Position numbers and translations under genes: made by a program. The notes beneath the pieces are model-generated. The model was given only the letters and a program-made list of their open reading frames with translations. It searched no databases and had not been told where the DNA came from. Positions 31,880-43,469 of a stretch of 64,000 nucleotides of DNA are shown in pieces (positions within the stretch are counted from its first letter, which is position 1; the number at the start of each line of letters is the position of its first letter). The stretch is from Purpureocillium takamizusanense (taxonomy: Eukaryota; Ascomycota; Sordariomycetes; Hypocreales; Ophiocordycipitaceae). The stretch is from contig NC_063069.1 in the NCBI RefSeq assembly GCF_022605165.1, forward strand, positions 4,340,001 through 4,404,000, in the 5' to 3' direction.

Positions 31880-33800
31880 GCCCGGGTCAATTGAGGTTGC
31901 TTTCGCAGTCTCCGACGACGGTCTTTCGAGGCCTAAAGAATGGCATCCGGATGCCGCACTCGGACGACCCGCTGACGGGCTACTACTGCTACATGTTCGA
32001 GCCCGCGGGTTCCGCCTGGGCCGACGCCCTGAACCAGATGGCGTACGCCCAATGTGCGCAGTTCACCTTCGAGACCGCTCTGTTCCGACTCGTCGGCGAG
32101 GGGTCTCTGCGCCGATATCCGCTTAGAAGCATGCGACATCAGCGAGCCCAAATCAGGTCGCGACGCTCATCGGTGGGCTTACCGCGGCCGAGGATCCCAT
32201 CACCGCGGTAGTGCATGCGGCTGGCATCTGAGGCCGGGCGGCGCTGCTGCGCGATTGCGGCCTCGGCTGGAAAGGCTCTTCGTCTGGTCCTTGATAGCGG
32301 CGATCTGGGGAATGGCGAGCAGATTGCCTACAGCACGAGTAATGCCTTTCTCGATGCGCTGGCCGCCCACCTCCACGCCCGCGGCCTGGCTGCGCTCTCC
32401 GTCGCCTTTCATGTGCCAATGTCGGGATCAGTGCGGAACCTGAGGTTGCCAGCCTTGAACACGACTCCAAGACCTGCCCAGTATGGCACAGCAATGTGCT
32501 AGCAAGTATACTAACGACCGGGATTACGAGGACAGCATCGCTTTGGCCTCCAATCCTCTAGCGCTGCGATTCAGGCAGCAGGCTGGTCAATCGTTTGCTG
32601 GCTCCATGAGGGATGCTTGCGGCACATGCTACGCAGCACTCGCGACGTCGAGTCTTCCCTTTGCCGTGCTGCTGACGGAGCTGAAAGTTCCTCGCTCTCC
32701 ACTCCATAGCCCTTTTTTCCAAGCCTTTCTCGACTGCCGGTAGGGCACTCAGGAGAAGTTCCCGTGAGCCCGCTGCGAGATGGGGTTCGGAGACATCCAT
32801 CATGGACGGACGGCGTACGGCATATCCCTCAATGCGACGGAGTCAGAGGCGGCCGACGCCATCGTGTTCCGCGTTCAAAAGAGCGTCTACGCGGCTCTGC
32901 TTCTGCAGACTTACCTCTAGCTTGACGGGCTCTCCCGGAATTCTGCTCCGCTGTTTAGTGAGGCACAAAGTCTCCCGAGCAGTCGAGGTCGGCGGCTGTG
33001 CGTCCAGTTCTTAAATACTCCATAACTCCATGCTCTTTCATTCATTGCGTCTGCAGGCCCCGAGTGGCTCTCTGACTGGCCGGCAAGGCTTCCACATCGC
33101 ATCGACCAATTGCACGGCGATAGCATCGCACTCATGGACAGCACGAACAGGGCCGCCCTGACATATGCGAATATGATGGGCCAACTTGAGGCCATTGGCG
33201 ACGCGTTACGAAGTATCGGACTCATGTAGGGCTCCCACATGCTCGTTTTCCAGAACCCAACGGTAGACTGGGCGTACTCAATGCTCGCCATCATGCGTGC
33301 AGGTGCTGTTTGCGTGTCGCTGGACCGGCGCAGCCCCATCACTCACCTGGCGGCCGTGGCCAAGGACCACGAGGCAGCGCTATCCTTACCGACAACGGGA
33401 CACTAGGCGATGCACCGCGGCTTGAGTCAAACGCCTACATCATTGACGTGTCGCGCTGTGTTGCATCAGCGTAGACCTCCCTCGCCAACCACGCAAACCC
33501 GCGTTCGGTCGAGCGACCCAGGGCATCGCCGTCACGTACGCAGGCCTGCGCAACGAGACGAACTGTACACCAAGACGGTGGGGGCTGCAGTCCGATCACG
33601 TCCTGCAGCAGAGCACCATGGCCTTCAACCATGCCTCGGATCAGATGTACACGGGGTTCGTCAACGGCGGCGCGGGATACGTTGTGCCGGTACAATCACG
33701 CCCTCTGGCTCGAGTACGGCGCCGCCCTCCTGCATTTCATGCAGAACTTGAGCTGGAGATTGCAGGGAAGCCACTTATTGCGACCTGTTGTCCAATTCCT
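31880..33800 (+). pseudogene. Remains of a PKS-NRPS-type megasynthase (KR and adenylation parts)
   Basis: Parts of a multidomain synthase are readable in different frames. At about 32100-32220 a ketoreductase segment reads RLEACDISEP, then after a frameshift QVATLIGGLTAAEDPITAVV and HAAGI. At 32290-32420 comes GNGEQIAYSTSNAFLDALAA and HLHARGLAALSVAF, the KR region around its Tyr/Asn catalytic residues. At 33090-33330 an adenylation domain begins (ALTYANMMGQLEAIGDALRS; WAYSMLAIMRAGAVCVSLD). At 33590-33760 its later part appears (VLQQSTMAFNHASDQMYTGF; VNGGAGYVVP; LWLEYGAALLH). In-frame stops and shifts show it is dead. It begins right after the LINE. Such hybrids make polyketide-amino acid metabolites; the product is unknowable here. 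Confidence 0.6.
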
Positions 33801-34489
33801 CCGCTTCCAAAGGAACGGCAGCCCTAATGGGGTGCTTCCAGGTTATCGAGGGCGATTATCGCCTCTCAGATGGCCACGATGCCGCAGCACGGGGCTCCTG
33901 ACCCTTCGCGACCACAACCCCACACTATTCACCTCACGGGATGACAACGCGTGCTCCAACAAATATCCTCAGCTCACTGTGTGTCGAGCTTTGCATACAG
34001 TGAGTCGGGTTTACTTTCGCTAAAGAGCAAAGCATTCTCGGCATCCGTACGACTGCTGGGCTAGGTGGCAGGATTACCTTTGGGCGAGCCGACAACTGAG
34101 CCCTGATTATGGTCGGTGTAATATATACGTTAGCATTCCGCGCTTCAACGAAGTTTTTACAGGTCAGAGTTTACTGTCACTCAACGATGACGGGGTAAGG
34201 GGTTCATCTGACCACCCTTGGGGTAGGCTAAAGTGTGTGTCCTCATAGTAGCGAAGGCGGGAAGATGGCTTGGGCCACGCCCCATGGGCGTGGGACAAGT
34301 GCGAACATGGCCCATTCTCGTACCTCATGTCGATACTGGGAGCTGTCGGCTGGCCCAGGGTAGAGGATACTCCGGGTCTGGACAGCACTTGTTGATACCT
34401 GGCTCGCAGCGTGGTTCACTTCACAGCTTTCGGACGTACCACTCATACGGCGGTGCGACCTGGACAGCCTCGGATGCTGCGCTTGTACA
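33801..34489. other. Gene-free stretch
   Basis: No adenylation-domain motifs could be followed past about 33800. The rest, up to the ATG at 34490, holds no supportable frame and includes the promoter of the DUF3723 gene. Confidence 0.4.
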
Positions 34490-37098
34490 ATGGCATCACG
34501 GCCTGCAGGATTCGGCCTCAATTACGAGGCAGCACCTGAGACAGCCTCGCAATTCGACCACGAACTACTAGCTGGTCAACTTCCCGGAAAGCGTCCCACG
34601 CGAACCTTCTTAGGGTATTGGAAATCGTCCAGCGAGCAAAACCCACAGGATCGTCATGCTGTATACGGAATGCTATGGCAAAGCGACTTCTTTAGATTCA
34701 AGGTAGTCCCAGAAACGCGAGACGGACGGCGTATTGACGGCAGATTCCCGAGCAAGGCTTCGCAAACTTGGATCCGCTACGAAGCGGTGGAATTTGTGTC
34801 CCCTCTGGCGTCACTCGATCGACAAGAATTGAAGGAATACTGTCGCATCCGACAATACCAGACAGACAACGGCGAAACCGAGGCAGATCGAGGCAATAAT
34901 GAAGTGAAAGCGGCCCTCCATGCACAAGTTCGGGCTGCGAACACCAACCGCCGCAACAGTATCAACTTGCAAGGCGCGAGCGGTGCAACGAGTAGGCGCC
35001 AAACACACTGCCGCCCAAGATTATCAACGAGACAGCTGACGCACAAGAGGCAGGCCCGTCCCGCGAGCTCCAAGAGCGCCGTCCGCAACGCACGAATACT
35101 CTCACGACAATCGCCTCAGTATCCCCTCCAGACTGGGTATCATCGCACAAGCTGCCATCACCGCATGACTTGGCAGCAACCCGAGAATGGGCATCGTCAT
35201 CAGCATCAGAATCCGCCCTAACACCAAGATGCGCTTCACCTCCAGGCCCGAGGCCGTTTCCAGAGCCGAGTCCATCCCCAACAGAGCCAGTCGGCCCATG
35301 GCACTCGGTCAACCCATTACAGCGATTCGGTCCATGGCAGTCACCTGGGCCTGCGGCAGCCATTTCGCCCTACATACCCATTTGCGCCCCATCTGAATCA
35401 CTGTCGGCGCAGCCCGTCTATCCTGCGCAACCATATACGCCTACCCGCGCACGACCCTATCGTCTAGAACAGCCAACGCCACTTGAGGCTGAGCTCCAGT
35501 TCTTGTGCGTCGTTCAGATCCCGCTGTCGCGTCTGCATTTTAGTGACAAACTTGGAGAACGTCTTTTTTATCGGCAGAAGAGTAGAGGGTTTCAGAATCT
35601 CCTCAGAGTAACGGCAGTTGATCACACCAACCCACACAATTGGATTGACGGCTACGTGGACACTTACGACACCGCAACCGTTTGGCGCGACCTTGGTCTC
35701 TCTCAAGCTGAAGCTACGCAAAGGAACATGGTTGGCATATATCCTCAGCTTGCAGGCCAATCTATCGTGTATATCCCAGGCCGTCATACAATCTGGTCGC
35801 TGGGACGCAGGGATCCGTCGTTGATTTGGACGGTGACGCTATTTGGCATAGATATGACCGAGCATCGTTCCAACCAGGTTATCAGGAGACCAACGGAGCA
35901 GCATCAACACAAAATCTCGGATGGATATGTTTATTCGCGGTTGCGCGAGTACAAATACAACGCCCATGAGTTCCATGCTTGGTATGAACGGCTAAGCAAA
36001 AAGAAACAGAGTACGTTTCGGGCGATTGACCAGCATTTGGCCGTCGCAACAGCCTTGGACAAGCTCACTGATATTCCTGCGGTAATGGACTCCCTTCTGC
36101 TCACGAGTTTCCTGGAATACTTTGGCGTCCGCCTTGATGAAGAGCTCTGCGCAGGGCTGACTCACGTGTACGAATCTTGGTCAACTCTTACGTGTGGCAT
36201 TCCATCCATGCTGGGATTTCTCGACCAGGGCACGGTAGCAAGGCTGGAAGGCCGTGCTCCTGCCACTTGTCAATCCGACCACCAGTGGATCAGTCTGATG
36301 TTCGAGACTGAGCACTTATTCCCAAAGGTTAGCGACTCACAGCAGCGTCGGGAACTAGAACGACGAGTACAAGCGACTTCAACAATGATTCCGGGACTTA
36401 AGTCTCTGCAGTCAAACATGCTATACCTCAAGATTGCGGCGGATATAATATGGCGCCATGTCATTCCCGCGACCTTGAGAAGGCAGGCAAAACTCCATCG
36501 ACTGACGTTGCGATCAACGCTACGAAGCTGCTGGGTTGCGACAGGGCCGCACGTTGAGGTTCAAGAGGGCGAGTTTCAGCCAACACAAGGGCCTCCTTCG
36601 TTTGCCCTTGCGTACAATCAGCTCATCTTAGCTGCCCTTCGTCAATTTCCGTTCCTTACCGATACCAAGCCGGCCGGCAAGGAGGCTGCCTTGGTTTCCT
36701 TTTCCGTTGACTCCGATTGCATATCACTCTTCCACAGGAGGGCGATGCTGCTGGGTTTCCGCACATGGAATATAGAGAAAGGTCTTGCGGTACCATCCCG
36801 ACCATTTCGAGAGGAATCACACCTAGGAGAACTTGAAGATAACTCCGATACGGCCGACATCTTGAGCCGAATGGACCGCCGCTGGGGTCGACCCTGCTTA
36901 AGTATGTATAGGATCACCCAGACGAAGGCCTTTCTCCCAACTATCGCCTGTGTGCCCAATGATTCCGACCCAAGTATGCTCTTCATATTGCGAGATTTCA
37001 TGCGCACCTTCTTCGAGCCCTGTGGCTTCGAGTACGACACCTCACGTCCACGGGTGTCTATAAATGCGAGGCACGGAGCACATGAAATTTGCCACTGA
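34490..37098 (+). CDS. DUF3723 protein (Starship-type cargo gene)
   Basis: Model join(34490..34991, 35036..37098), 854 aa. The first exon opens with ATG and holds a fungal N-terminal block (FLGYWKSSSEQNPQDRHAVY, ETRDGRRIDGRFPS). The 44-nt intron (donor GTAGGC, acceptor GACAG) restores frame to the long second part. There a Pro/Ser-rich linker precedes the DUF3723 core: LLRVTAVDHTNPHNWIDGYV, VVYIPGRHTIWSLGRRDPS, ALDKLTDIPAVMDSLLLTSF, TVARLEGRAPA, SLQSNMLYLKIAAD and the family's LGF motif in AMLLGFRTW. If the short intron is rejected, the alternative is a frameshifted gene. DUF3723 genes have no known biochemical role but recur as cargo in Starship transposons. Nothing else in the gene is broken. 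Confidence 0.75.
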
Positions 37099-37329
37099 CG
37101 ATGCGAGACATTTCGTAAGTTCAATCCTGTGCCGGCGGACTCCGAAGTATCATTAACCAATTCACATAGTGGCTCCCCCAACACAGCGGCGGTTTCTGGA
37201 CTCGAGTTTCGTCTCTGCTTCGCAAGAGTGCTAGTGACAAGTCAAAACTCTCAGTTACTGTGAGCTTGTGCAGGGGTTGGAGTCGGACGACGACACCATC
37301 ATGACGAGAGACACAGCGACGAGCGAGGC

Positions 37330-37550
37330 ACGGCAACTCAGTCTAGTCGGTGGCATTCTCGCCGCACGGCAAGCTCGTGGCGTCGGGGTCGACCGACAAG
37401 ACCGTCAGGATCTGGGAGGCGGCAGGCAGCGAGGTCGGGCGGGTGGCAGGTCGGTTGCATTCTTTACCGGGCGACAAATTTCTAGCGTCGGGCCCCGCGC
37501 TCGTCGACGTCGTCTCATGTATGGCGTACAGCCCGATTGTTCTTGGATAA
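37330..37550 (+). pseudogene. WD40-repeat fragment of a NACHT/NLR-like gene
   Basis: One frame reads AFSPHGKLVASGSTDKTVRI, WEAAGSEVGR and GDKFLASGPALVDVV. That is one complete WD40 unit of the regular HET-E/NACHT-WD40 type and the start of the next. There is no NACHT domain or further repeats nearby; the frame dies after about 65 codons. It is most likely a scrap of a fungal NLR gene. WD40 proteins of other kinds cannot be excluded, but this regular repeat type is typical of fungal NLRs. Confidence 0.6.
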
Positions 37551-38056
37551 CATGGTGCGGGAATAACGTTCTGTGCCCTCCCCCCGAATGCGAGAAATGA
37601 AGCCTCAGTTGTACGGCATTAACGTAGTGCCATCGGCATTGGCAAAGGTGGCCATCGGTTGCCAATTCGGAGGAGTCAGTCTCGGGTGATTCTCTGACGC
37701 GGCCCCAATTCCTCTTTAGGCCTATCCGGACGTACAGAAGTGCCAGTACAAGTTCGATCATCCTACTCGGTTGACGGTGTTGGATTGCCTGTCGTTTTAG
37801 GGTAAAGGTTGGAATTTGTCCCCAGCGGCGCAACTTGTACTGCGCTGTCTAGGCTTCTAACTACTCTAAATCTACTTTTCTTGGCGTTGAGGCCGACAGA
37901 GTATATAACAAGTAGCCCAAAGCAGTTCTGTTGTCGGTGGAAACTGAACACGCTCTTGGGTGTATCTTAGTGTCACACGGGTATGGGACAAGCAACGGAG
38001 GAGCATCGGGATTAGAACAGACGACTTCGAGGGAACATGCCAGCGCCGGGGAACTT

Positions 38057-38284
38057 GGGGGCTTGCTGGTAGACCCTTCCGCCGTCGCCTGAAGACTGTG
38101 CGCCCCGCAGGGGATGGTCAACTACGCGGCCTGCCACAGTAAACGATGTCTTGTTGGTCGACTGTTTCCCTCAGTCTACACGAGGTTACACCCAAGGGGC
38201 CTAGCCATTGTGCCACTTGTGGTTGGCTAGGTCCCCAAGGGCTGGGAATGCCACCGCCGCAAGGGTCTAGGAGCGACCCCCCGC
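38057..38284. mobile_element. MITE-like element, copy A
   Basis: The right end ccgcaagggtctaggagcga followed by ccccccgc inverts the left-end consensus cgcggggcatcgctcctaga/cccttccg of copies B and C. The left end here (ttgggggcttgctggtagac, then ccttccgccg) is degraded. Flanking sequence to the right (aaactttgctcagtttgctt) also resembles that of copies B and C. Confidence 0.55.
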
Positions 38285-39478
38285 AAACTTTGCTCAGTTT
38301 GCTTCCGCTCTGTCTATGCTGCTGCTCGCCCGGCTGCCTCCTGTTTTCCCTTGTCCGGTCTCTCATAACTCCTTGGTGCGGTGCAAACATCGGTCACGTC
38401 TCAAGCACCTTCACAAAGTCTCTTGATGGATGAGCATCGCCTTGGCGCGGGCGAGGACTAACAGATATTGGCTAAGCGACTGTGCAGTCACTCTGGGTCC
38501 CAAGATGATGAGTGTAGGATGCTCCCCATACGCGTGAACGTCAAGCTCTCGATGTCTGTCACTCCCATTGGTGTTATACTACTGGCTGGCTTAGAATGGC
38601 GCGCTCTTCGCGGCAGCCGCGGTACGTGGTGGGTTACGACGGGTGCGCTGGAGTTGTGGAATTTCAACAGGAACTTCGGCGACTTCGCTGACTGCAAGCG
38701 CAACAGCAGCCGCCCTCAATTACAGATCTTCGACCTTGTTCGAAAGCAGTGGCTATCACGCGAGGATCCTGCAGTGTGTATATGCCATCTCTCATCTTTC
38801 TACAGTTCGTTCATCGCTCGTGGCGTCGGGCATAGTGTCTGTCTCGAAATTCGCCGTCTACATCCGGCTCATTGGCCAGTGGGCCGACGGATCATCTAGA
38901 GCACGAAGTCACTAGCAGTGCCTGTGCCACCTAGCAGGGCATCACCGAACAAGGACATCCACGTACCGCGAACAACGATGCCAACGAGAAAGACAGACAT
39001 GATTACGACGAGGACTTGCGGGCTGGCGAGTCACGAGTGAAACTCGGTTTTGAACAACGCCCGTCGACAATTTAAAGGGACAGGTGCCGCTTCCATGCCT
39101 ACTCATTACCTGGGAAGATGTAGGGCGCGCATCAGAGCTGTGACGTTTTCTGCTATTCGCGGGAGTCGCCGCCAGGACCGCCACGGGCCGAGACGCAGGC
39201 GTAGAGTTTGACGGACCGTCATATAGAACGACAGTGAGGCGTGTTCTTTGCTCTGGTGCAGTTAATTCCCACAGTGTCGTCTCTCTATATCCTCCAGGGG
39301 CTGGCTCAGATCGGAGAAGAGTAGAGTGTCACGGCTGCACGGCCAAATGTGACCACTTGGGCCAATGCAAAAGTTTCAGATCTGTATTGGTGCCCTGGTG
39401 TTTCGACATGGGACGGGGCTGGGCCTTGCGCTGGGAGTTCTGCGGCTAGCTTGGAGGGAGACGACTAGGACATGGAAA

Positions 39479-39760
39479 CGCGGGGCATCGCTCCTAGACC
39501 CTTCCGCTGTGGTCTGGTCTGCTCACGTAACTCAGCGCAACCCTAGGCGACCATTGGTCGGTTGGGTTGTAGAGCAACATCCGGTGCTACAGCGTCTCTC
39601 GTTCCCCTGGGATGCTCTGAGCCGTCTGTCTCCTACACTCGCCCCCAGTTGCTGGCTCATGTTGCGAATACGCCCAAGCAATCGCCGCGTGTCTATTCCC
39701 ACGCCCCAGCAGCGGCCACCCACGCCCAGCGGCCGAAGGGTCGAGGAGCGATGCCCCGCG
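39479..39760. mobile_element. MITE-like element, copy B (best-preserved inverted repeats)
   Basis: Left terminus cgcggggcatcgctcctaga then cccttccgc. The right terminus, read in reverse complement, is cgcggggcatcgctcctcga then cccttcggcc: about 30 bp with one or two mismatches. The 282-bp core has no coding capacity. The outer 20-35 bp on both sides are also similar between copies B and C, so the true ends may lie slightly further out. This is typical of a non-autonomous DNA transposon. No target duplication could be fixed because the ends are uncertain. Confidence 0.7.
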
Positions 39761-41749
39761 ATTTTGCTCCAAACGATTCCCGCTTCTCTCTTGGCTCAAC
39801 TGCGGCAATGCTTTGCTTGTTGGCTATGCGACCGCTTTGCTTTGATGCCGTTGGAAACTCCGTTTCATGCATCTTGTACAGTGCAAAGGAATATTGCCTC
39901 ATCGATGAACTCAGACATTCCAAGACCGTTGTTCATTGCGAGCTTAGACCAGGCATCTCGAGTAAGACTTGGCCATGCATTGTACTAGTTCAAGCCTTAA
40001 TGTCGGACCTCCATAGGCGGCCATAGTACTGGCTTGACGCCCATGGCGCACTGTGCCGCCCACCAAGCCCCCTTCATTTCGACTCTTCTCGTTAGGCTCC
40101 TATGCTAGAGATCATCATTAGCTAACGTCTCTCCCTTCCCGTCGAAGAGCGCAGCTCGCCGTACACGTCGTCATCCGGGACGCCCAACGCCGCACACTCA
40201 CCGAGCAGCTATCGAGACGCCGCTTGTCCAGGCAGCCCATCGCAGCGGTGCCTTGGGGACTACGCAATAGCAACCCCCGCGATTTTTGAGTCGCCTTAAC
40301 ATGCTCCTCCAGTGGTCGACACTGGAGCCATCTCGGTAGCCAGAGACTGCGAGGGTCTTGGCCTGCATACGGACATACAAGCGCCTGGGTTAGTACCTAG
40401 ACGGTCAGGAATCTTCGTCGTGTTGGCTCTTGGCGCGGGCCTCAAGTCACACCCGGACCATAACCTGAATGACGAAGCAGAGACTAATTCCTCATTTTCA
40501 GGTCACCCAAGTCAGATCCGCACCGACCCGAACGAAACAGCACGCCACGACTCATAGCAACTTGTGATCTTCTCCCGAAATACATTTGCAACAGGAGTCT
40601 GGCTGAGTACTGTGCAGTCTTCGCAATCGGACGTATCTCCGCCTCCTTTGGAACAGAATGATGTGAGACTCGCCGTCTCTGCTAAGAAAAGCCAACTTCC
40701 CTCGCACCTTCTCAACAGCCAGGACGTCATCAACTACCCTGTCATTAGCATTGTCAGACCTTGGCGTTCTGCCGATCTCCTGGTCTTTCCCGTGTACATA
40801 CATCCTGCAGATAGGAGGCGACCGCCGACGATGACCGCAGCAGAACCGGCAGGCTGCCTCTTCTTCTGGCTCGATCCGAATCACCCGGATGCCCACGGCG
40901 GCCCGCCATGAACCCATGTTCGACCTCATCAATGAGCACATTGCCGCTTTGAGTGCAAAGGGCAGTGGCTTTAGCAACTAGGTGCCGCAGCGCCTACTGG
41001 GCATCCACCGACACCTCGCGGACCGGCCTAGGAGACAGTATCAGTGCCGATGAGGACAGCCACAGTCTTGTTCGGCCGTGCGACACCGGATGCGCTGCCG
41101 GCCTACCAGTGTACCGAGCTACTGGACCTGTTCGAGAATTCTGTCGCTGTTCAGCATCTGCGGCCTGTATCGGCATGTGTGCTCCATTGGTAGATTCACT
41201 GATGGCGTATAAGCAGACGCCAATTTGGCTCATGTTCTCCGCCCGGATGGCAGCACATACCACTTGCCGAGAGAGATGGGCTTCGGGGTCTATGCCTACC
41301 ACGATTGTGAGCGCGCCGTCCATGGTGGCGCCGTCAAGCTCGCAGAACTTGGCCCGGTTGGCGCTACACCTGCACTGCTAGCGCGACGTCCACGATGTGA
41401 TGCTGGGCCCGGAGAGGCTCCGGCTCCGGCGAGCTCTGCCCTCGGACCCGGATCTGGTCATCGCAGTGTACACCGAGCTAGTCGAGCGCCGCCCGCTTAC
41501 CCAATACACCCGTCGCGTGCGCCGTCTACTCCGCGAGGGACTTGCGGGCGCACACCGCGCGGTGTGCGTCCGAGGCGGTGGTGCTGTTCAACACCTGGTC
41601 TCCCAAGACCACATGCCCAAGGCGCACGCACAAGGACCATTCGGGCATCGTTGCCATGACTATGGAACAGGTCATGGCCAGGCAGGTCACGGCCAGGCCG
41701 CCCATCTCAACCTGTTCAACGGCTAGAAACCGCTTTCCGGTGCCCCTGC

Positions 41750-42059
41750 CGTGGCAATGCCCAGGGACGCATGCCTCAGCAGCAAGAGCATGATGACTGC
41801 CCACCGGATCCAGGAATGGAAACTGGAGCATGTGGCCGGCGAGGTGGAGGGCAATCACCAAACGCTGATAAACGGACACGCCGAGTACACGGTTCGTGCC
41901 TCCCACGACTGGCTCCTCGAGCGCGAAGGGACCTCTTCACGTTGCCTGGTATGCCTGGACCCGAAGGCGGGTGCTGAGTTGACTCCCATCGGCAGTTCCC
42001 CCGCGCTGCTACTCGGGCCGGCCGTGACGCTCACGATACGAGCTATCTCGCGAGGCTAG
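41750..42059 (+). pseudogene. Possible thioesterase tail of the broken megasynthase
   Basis: A frame from about 41792 reads MMTAHRIQEWKLEHVAGEVE and NHQTLINGHAEYTVRASHDW, then LLERE. This resembles the C-terminus of type I thioesterase domains of NRPS/PKS, where a GDH-x-T motif carries the catalytic His and is followed by a helix ending in DWL. Here GDH reads GNH. Upstream to about 41200 there are no clear motifs. It ends at the copia element's left LTR. The link to the fragments at 31.9-33.8 kb is inferred from type and order only. Confidence 0.35.
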
Positions 42060-42201
42060 TGTTGAGAGGGCTTTGAGTCAGCCTCCCTATGGACCTGTGG
42101 ATGCGTGCCCTTTGGGGCAAACCTCCACAGTCGCAGCCATAGCTTAGATTCTCGACAACATCATCTCTTCGAGCGTCATTTTACTACGCCTCCTATTATC
42201 A
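42060..42201 (+). repeat. Left LTR of the copia element
   Basis: About 142 bp, from tgttgagagggctttgagtc to the TTATCA before 42202. It matches the right LTR through the block gcctccctatggacctgtgg and beyond, with scattered substitutions. Confidence 0.8.
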
Positions 42202-42392
42202 GCCCTCTTACTCTGTGACAGCTCCGTCGTCAGCAGCTTCCTCTTCCTTACTGAGTGCACGCAATTTGAAGCTTTCAACCGGCCAGGCGCAGGCGCGGGA
42301 TAAAAACAACAACGAACACGCCGTCTGGAGCCCACTGGCACGAGCACCAACAACATCAACAACAACACAAGGCAAGGCACGAAGAGCACATC

Positions 42393-42881
42393 ATGACGTC
42401 TTCACAGCCGGTATTGAACCAGGTGGTTCGGTACCTTGAAGGCCCCGACGGCTTCGAGGGTTGGCTCGTGACAGTCGAGCTTGCCCTCATGGCCTCCGAT
42501 CTTCAGGATCACACAGCCCGAACGCCTGACCCTGCGACTAAGGACTGGGTCATTGACGACATCAAGACCAGAGGCGTCATCATACACTACATCAGTCACG
42601 ATCTGATTGTCAAGCTGAAGCAAGACGACTGGACTCCAAACTCCACGGCGAAGGCCACTATGGAGCGGCTCAAGACGATCCTCATGCACGTCGCGGAAGA
42701 CTCGCGGCAAGACACGATAAAACAGTCCTTCAATATCTACCTCCGCAAATTCGGAACCATCGAACAATTCATTGACAAAATACATTGGTGCTGGACGCGA
42801 CTCGAGGCAGTGCTTGACAAGCTTGACGAGAAGCTCTTCTGTATACGCAGCAATGGAAGGCTTCCGGGAAGCCGAGGCTGA
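42393..42881 (+). pseudogene. Copia gag (UBN2-like) remnant
   Basis: From the ATG at 42393 the frame reads VVRYLEGPDGFEGWLVTVEL and AEDSRQDTIKQSFNIYLRKF, the capsid-like domain of copia Gag. Past about 42850 a frameshift and loss of sequence occur. In another frame (42936-43180) a Lys-rich, then Gln-rich stretch follows, as in the linker before the zinc knuckle. A clear CCHC knuckle could not be read. Confidence 0.7.
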
Positions 42882-43469
42882 CTGGTACAACAGCTGGTCT
42901 GACGATGTTGGAAGGGACAGCCGCCGACGAAGGCGGTGATCTCTGTGTTCCTCGCGAGTAACGCTCGTCAGGACATCGACAGTAAGAGTGTCACGATGCT
43001 TGCCAAAGACGACGGCAGCGTGAAGACAGGAAAGAAGAAGAATAAAAGAGGCAAGGGATCTTCCAACAACGAGACCACCACCTTCCAACAACAACCATTC
43101 GTCCCACAACAGCGAGAACAGCAGCAACGACCAGCTCGTCCCGTATCGACAGAACCCGAGAAACGAGACCAACGAGGTCGTCAATTTACAACGTGGATGC
43201 AAGGTCTATCCAGGCTACTGTCTTCATGCGCCGGACAAATGCTGGGTCAAGCTTCCCCATCTTCGACCCGAGAGATACGGAGGCACGGCACCCAGCGACC
43301 CCAAACTACAACATTAACGACAACAAGGGCAATGGTGAGATTATTGCCGCTGGCCGGAACTTCACTGGCCTGACCACCAGGGACCAACTCACGACAATTC
43401 AACATGTCCTTCTGACTCGGGCTGCAGCAGACACTGCTTCAACGACCTGGCCTGGTTCAGTGACCTCGA

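Larger units (their letters stand above)
37551..41749. other. Gene-poor 4.2-kb stretch with two MITE copies
   Basis: No gene is supportable. The frames at 38468-38899, 39365-39988 and 40552-41381 occur on both strands with unnatural compositions; several simply cross the MITEs at 38057 and 39479. The portion from about 40130 may continue the broken megasynthase seen before 33800 and after 41750, but I could not recognise a domain in it. Confidence 0.4.

Noticed and set aside
40552..41659. Continuation of the NRPS adenylation or condensation domains
   Set aside because: Tempting by position, but no adenylation, condensation or carrier motif could be read in any frame.
42402..43202. 266-codon minus-strand frame
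   Set aside because: It is antisense to copia gag and has no motifs of its own.
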